Below, in pieces: positions 63,878-64,000 of a stretch of DNA of 64,000 nucleotides. The notes under the pieces are model-generated. The model had not been told where the DNA came from and searched no databases. It saw only the letters and a program-made list of their open reading frames with translations. The DNA comes from an uncultured Dorea sp. (lineage in GTDB: Bacteria > Bacillota > Clostridia > Lachnospirales > Lachnospiraceae). Numbering within the stretch: position 1 is the first letter of the stretch; each line of letters opens with the position of its first letter. The stretch is taken from NCBI GenBank assembly GCA_945870325.1, contig CAMBRQ010000004.1, positions 54,338 through 118,337 of the forward strand. The letters are read 5' to 3'. The translations under genes and the position numbers were made by a program.

Positions 63878-64000
63878 TAGATGTCCTCCTTTCGGGCTGC
63901 ATAGTTGATTAATAGATACTATGCGGTGAAGAGTGTGAAAGGTTAATTGTTAACTTCCAGTGATTTTTCTACCTAAAAAATTTCTCGCCCCGATTCTTTA
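63878..64000. other. Window end, no supported gene
   Basis: It contains only the minus-strand ribosome binding site for the fragment starting at 63877 and short frames that may be the tail of a gene lying outside. Confidence 0.4.

Larger units (their letters stand above)
47341..64000. mobile_element. Prophage or phage-tail-like island (left end, continues past the window)
   Basis: An integrase-like repressor gene at the edge, then on the minus strand lysin, fibre, tail-associated, distal tail and tape-measure genes in siphovirus order. No capsid, terminase, portal, holin or active integrase is visible inside the window. No attachment-site repeat could be established because the right end is outside. 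Confidence 0.75.

Noticed and set aside
63950..64000. End of an upstream phage gene (frames ending near 63950-63976)
   Set aside because: Two frames give only short tails and the third is closed at both ends, so none can be supported from 50 bases.

Overview
The window looks like chromosomal DNA of a low-to-mid GC Gram-positive gut anaerobe of the class Clostridia, most likely family Lachnospiraceae. This is inferred from the HrcA/CIRCE-controlled hrcA-grpE-dnaK-dnaJ operon, a CBS/DRTGG-containing class C pyrophosphatase, C_GCAxxG_C_C and LxxG-heptad proteins, TGD-type cell-wall sorting tails, and strong AGGAGG ribosome binding sites. No rRNA, tRNA or CRISPR array was found.

Layout. 1-4.0 kb: 3' part of an MMPL/RND exporter and an LxxG-heptad surface protein. 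4.2-9.0 kb: housekeeping genes (methyltransferase, Hsp33, NAD synthetase, C_GCAxxG_C_C protein, HAD phosphatase). 9.0-10.3 kb: a 1.25-kb gene-free locus made of two large multi-helix palindromic elements in opposite orientation, with a 75-bp-period hairpin array between them. 10.3-18.8 kb: S1-domain protein, pyrophosphatase, flavin reductase, MATE pump, polysaccharide deacetylase, TcdA, RarA and a CsoR-like regulator with a His-rich repeat tail. 18.8-19.1 kb: a third copy of the multi-helix element. 19.2-26.0 kb: ferredoxin/Crp pair and the heat-shock operon. 26.1-32.1 kb: the decayed tail of one wall-anchored protein and an intact 1808-residue LRR/FIVAR surface protein. 32.4-37.6 kb: an ABC-2 exporter operon diverging from a histidine kinase/response regulator pair. 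37.6-46.4 kb: glycogen debranching and branching enzymes around a MATE pump, an OCD-family/RidA pair, an Mrp ATPase and an XRE-Uma2 fusion. 46.5-47.1 kb: a TetR-type regulator.

47.1 kb to the window end is a prophage or phage-tail-like island. It holds a LexA-type box on a consensus promoter, an MrpR/integrase-like repressor gene with its own palindromic operator, an amidase lysin, tail fibre, tail-associated protein, distal tail protein and tape measure. The tape-measure gene seems broken: a frameshifted 5' piece with a canonical ribosome binding site lies about 0.9 kb upstream of a start-less main ORF. Between them are a zinc-ribbon gene flanked by 11-bp inverted repeats and a hairpin-rich non-coding stretch.

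The most novel signal is the family of about 260-bp structured elements at 9.1, 10.1 and 18.9 kb. Stem sequences differ between copies but stay complementary, while certain loops and junction bases are conserved. This is the pattern of a conserved folded RNA or single-stranded DNA structure that I do not recognise.
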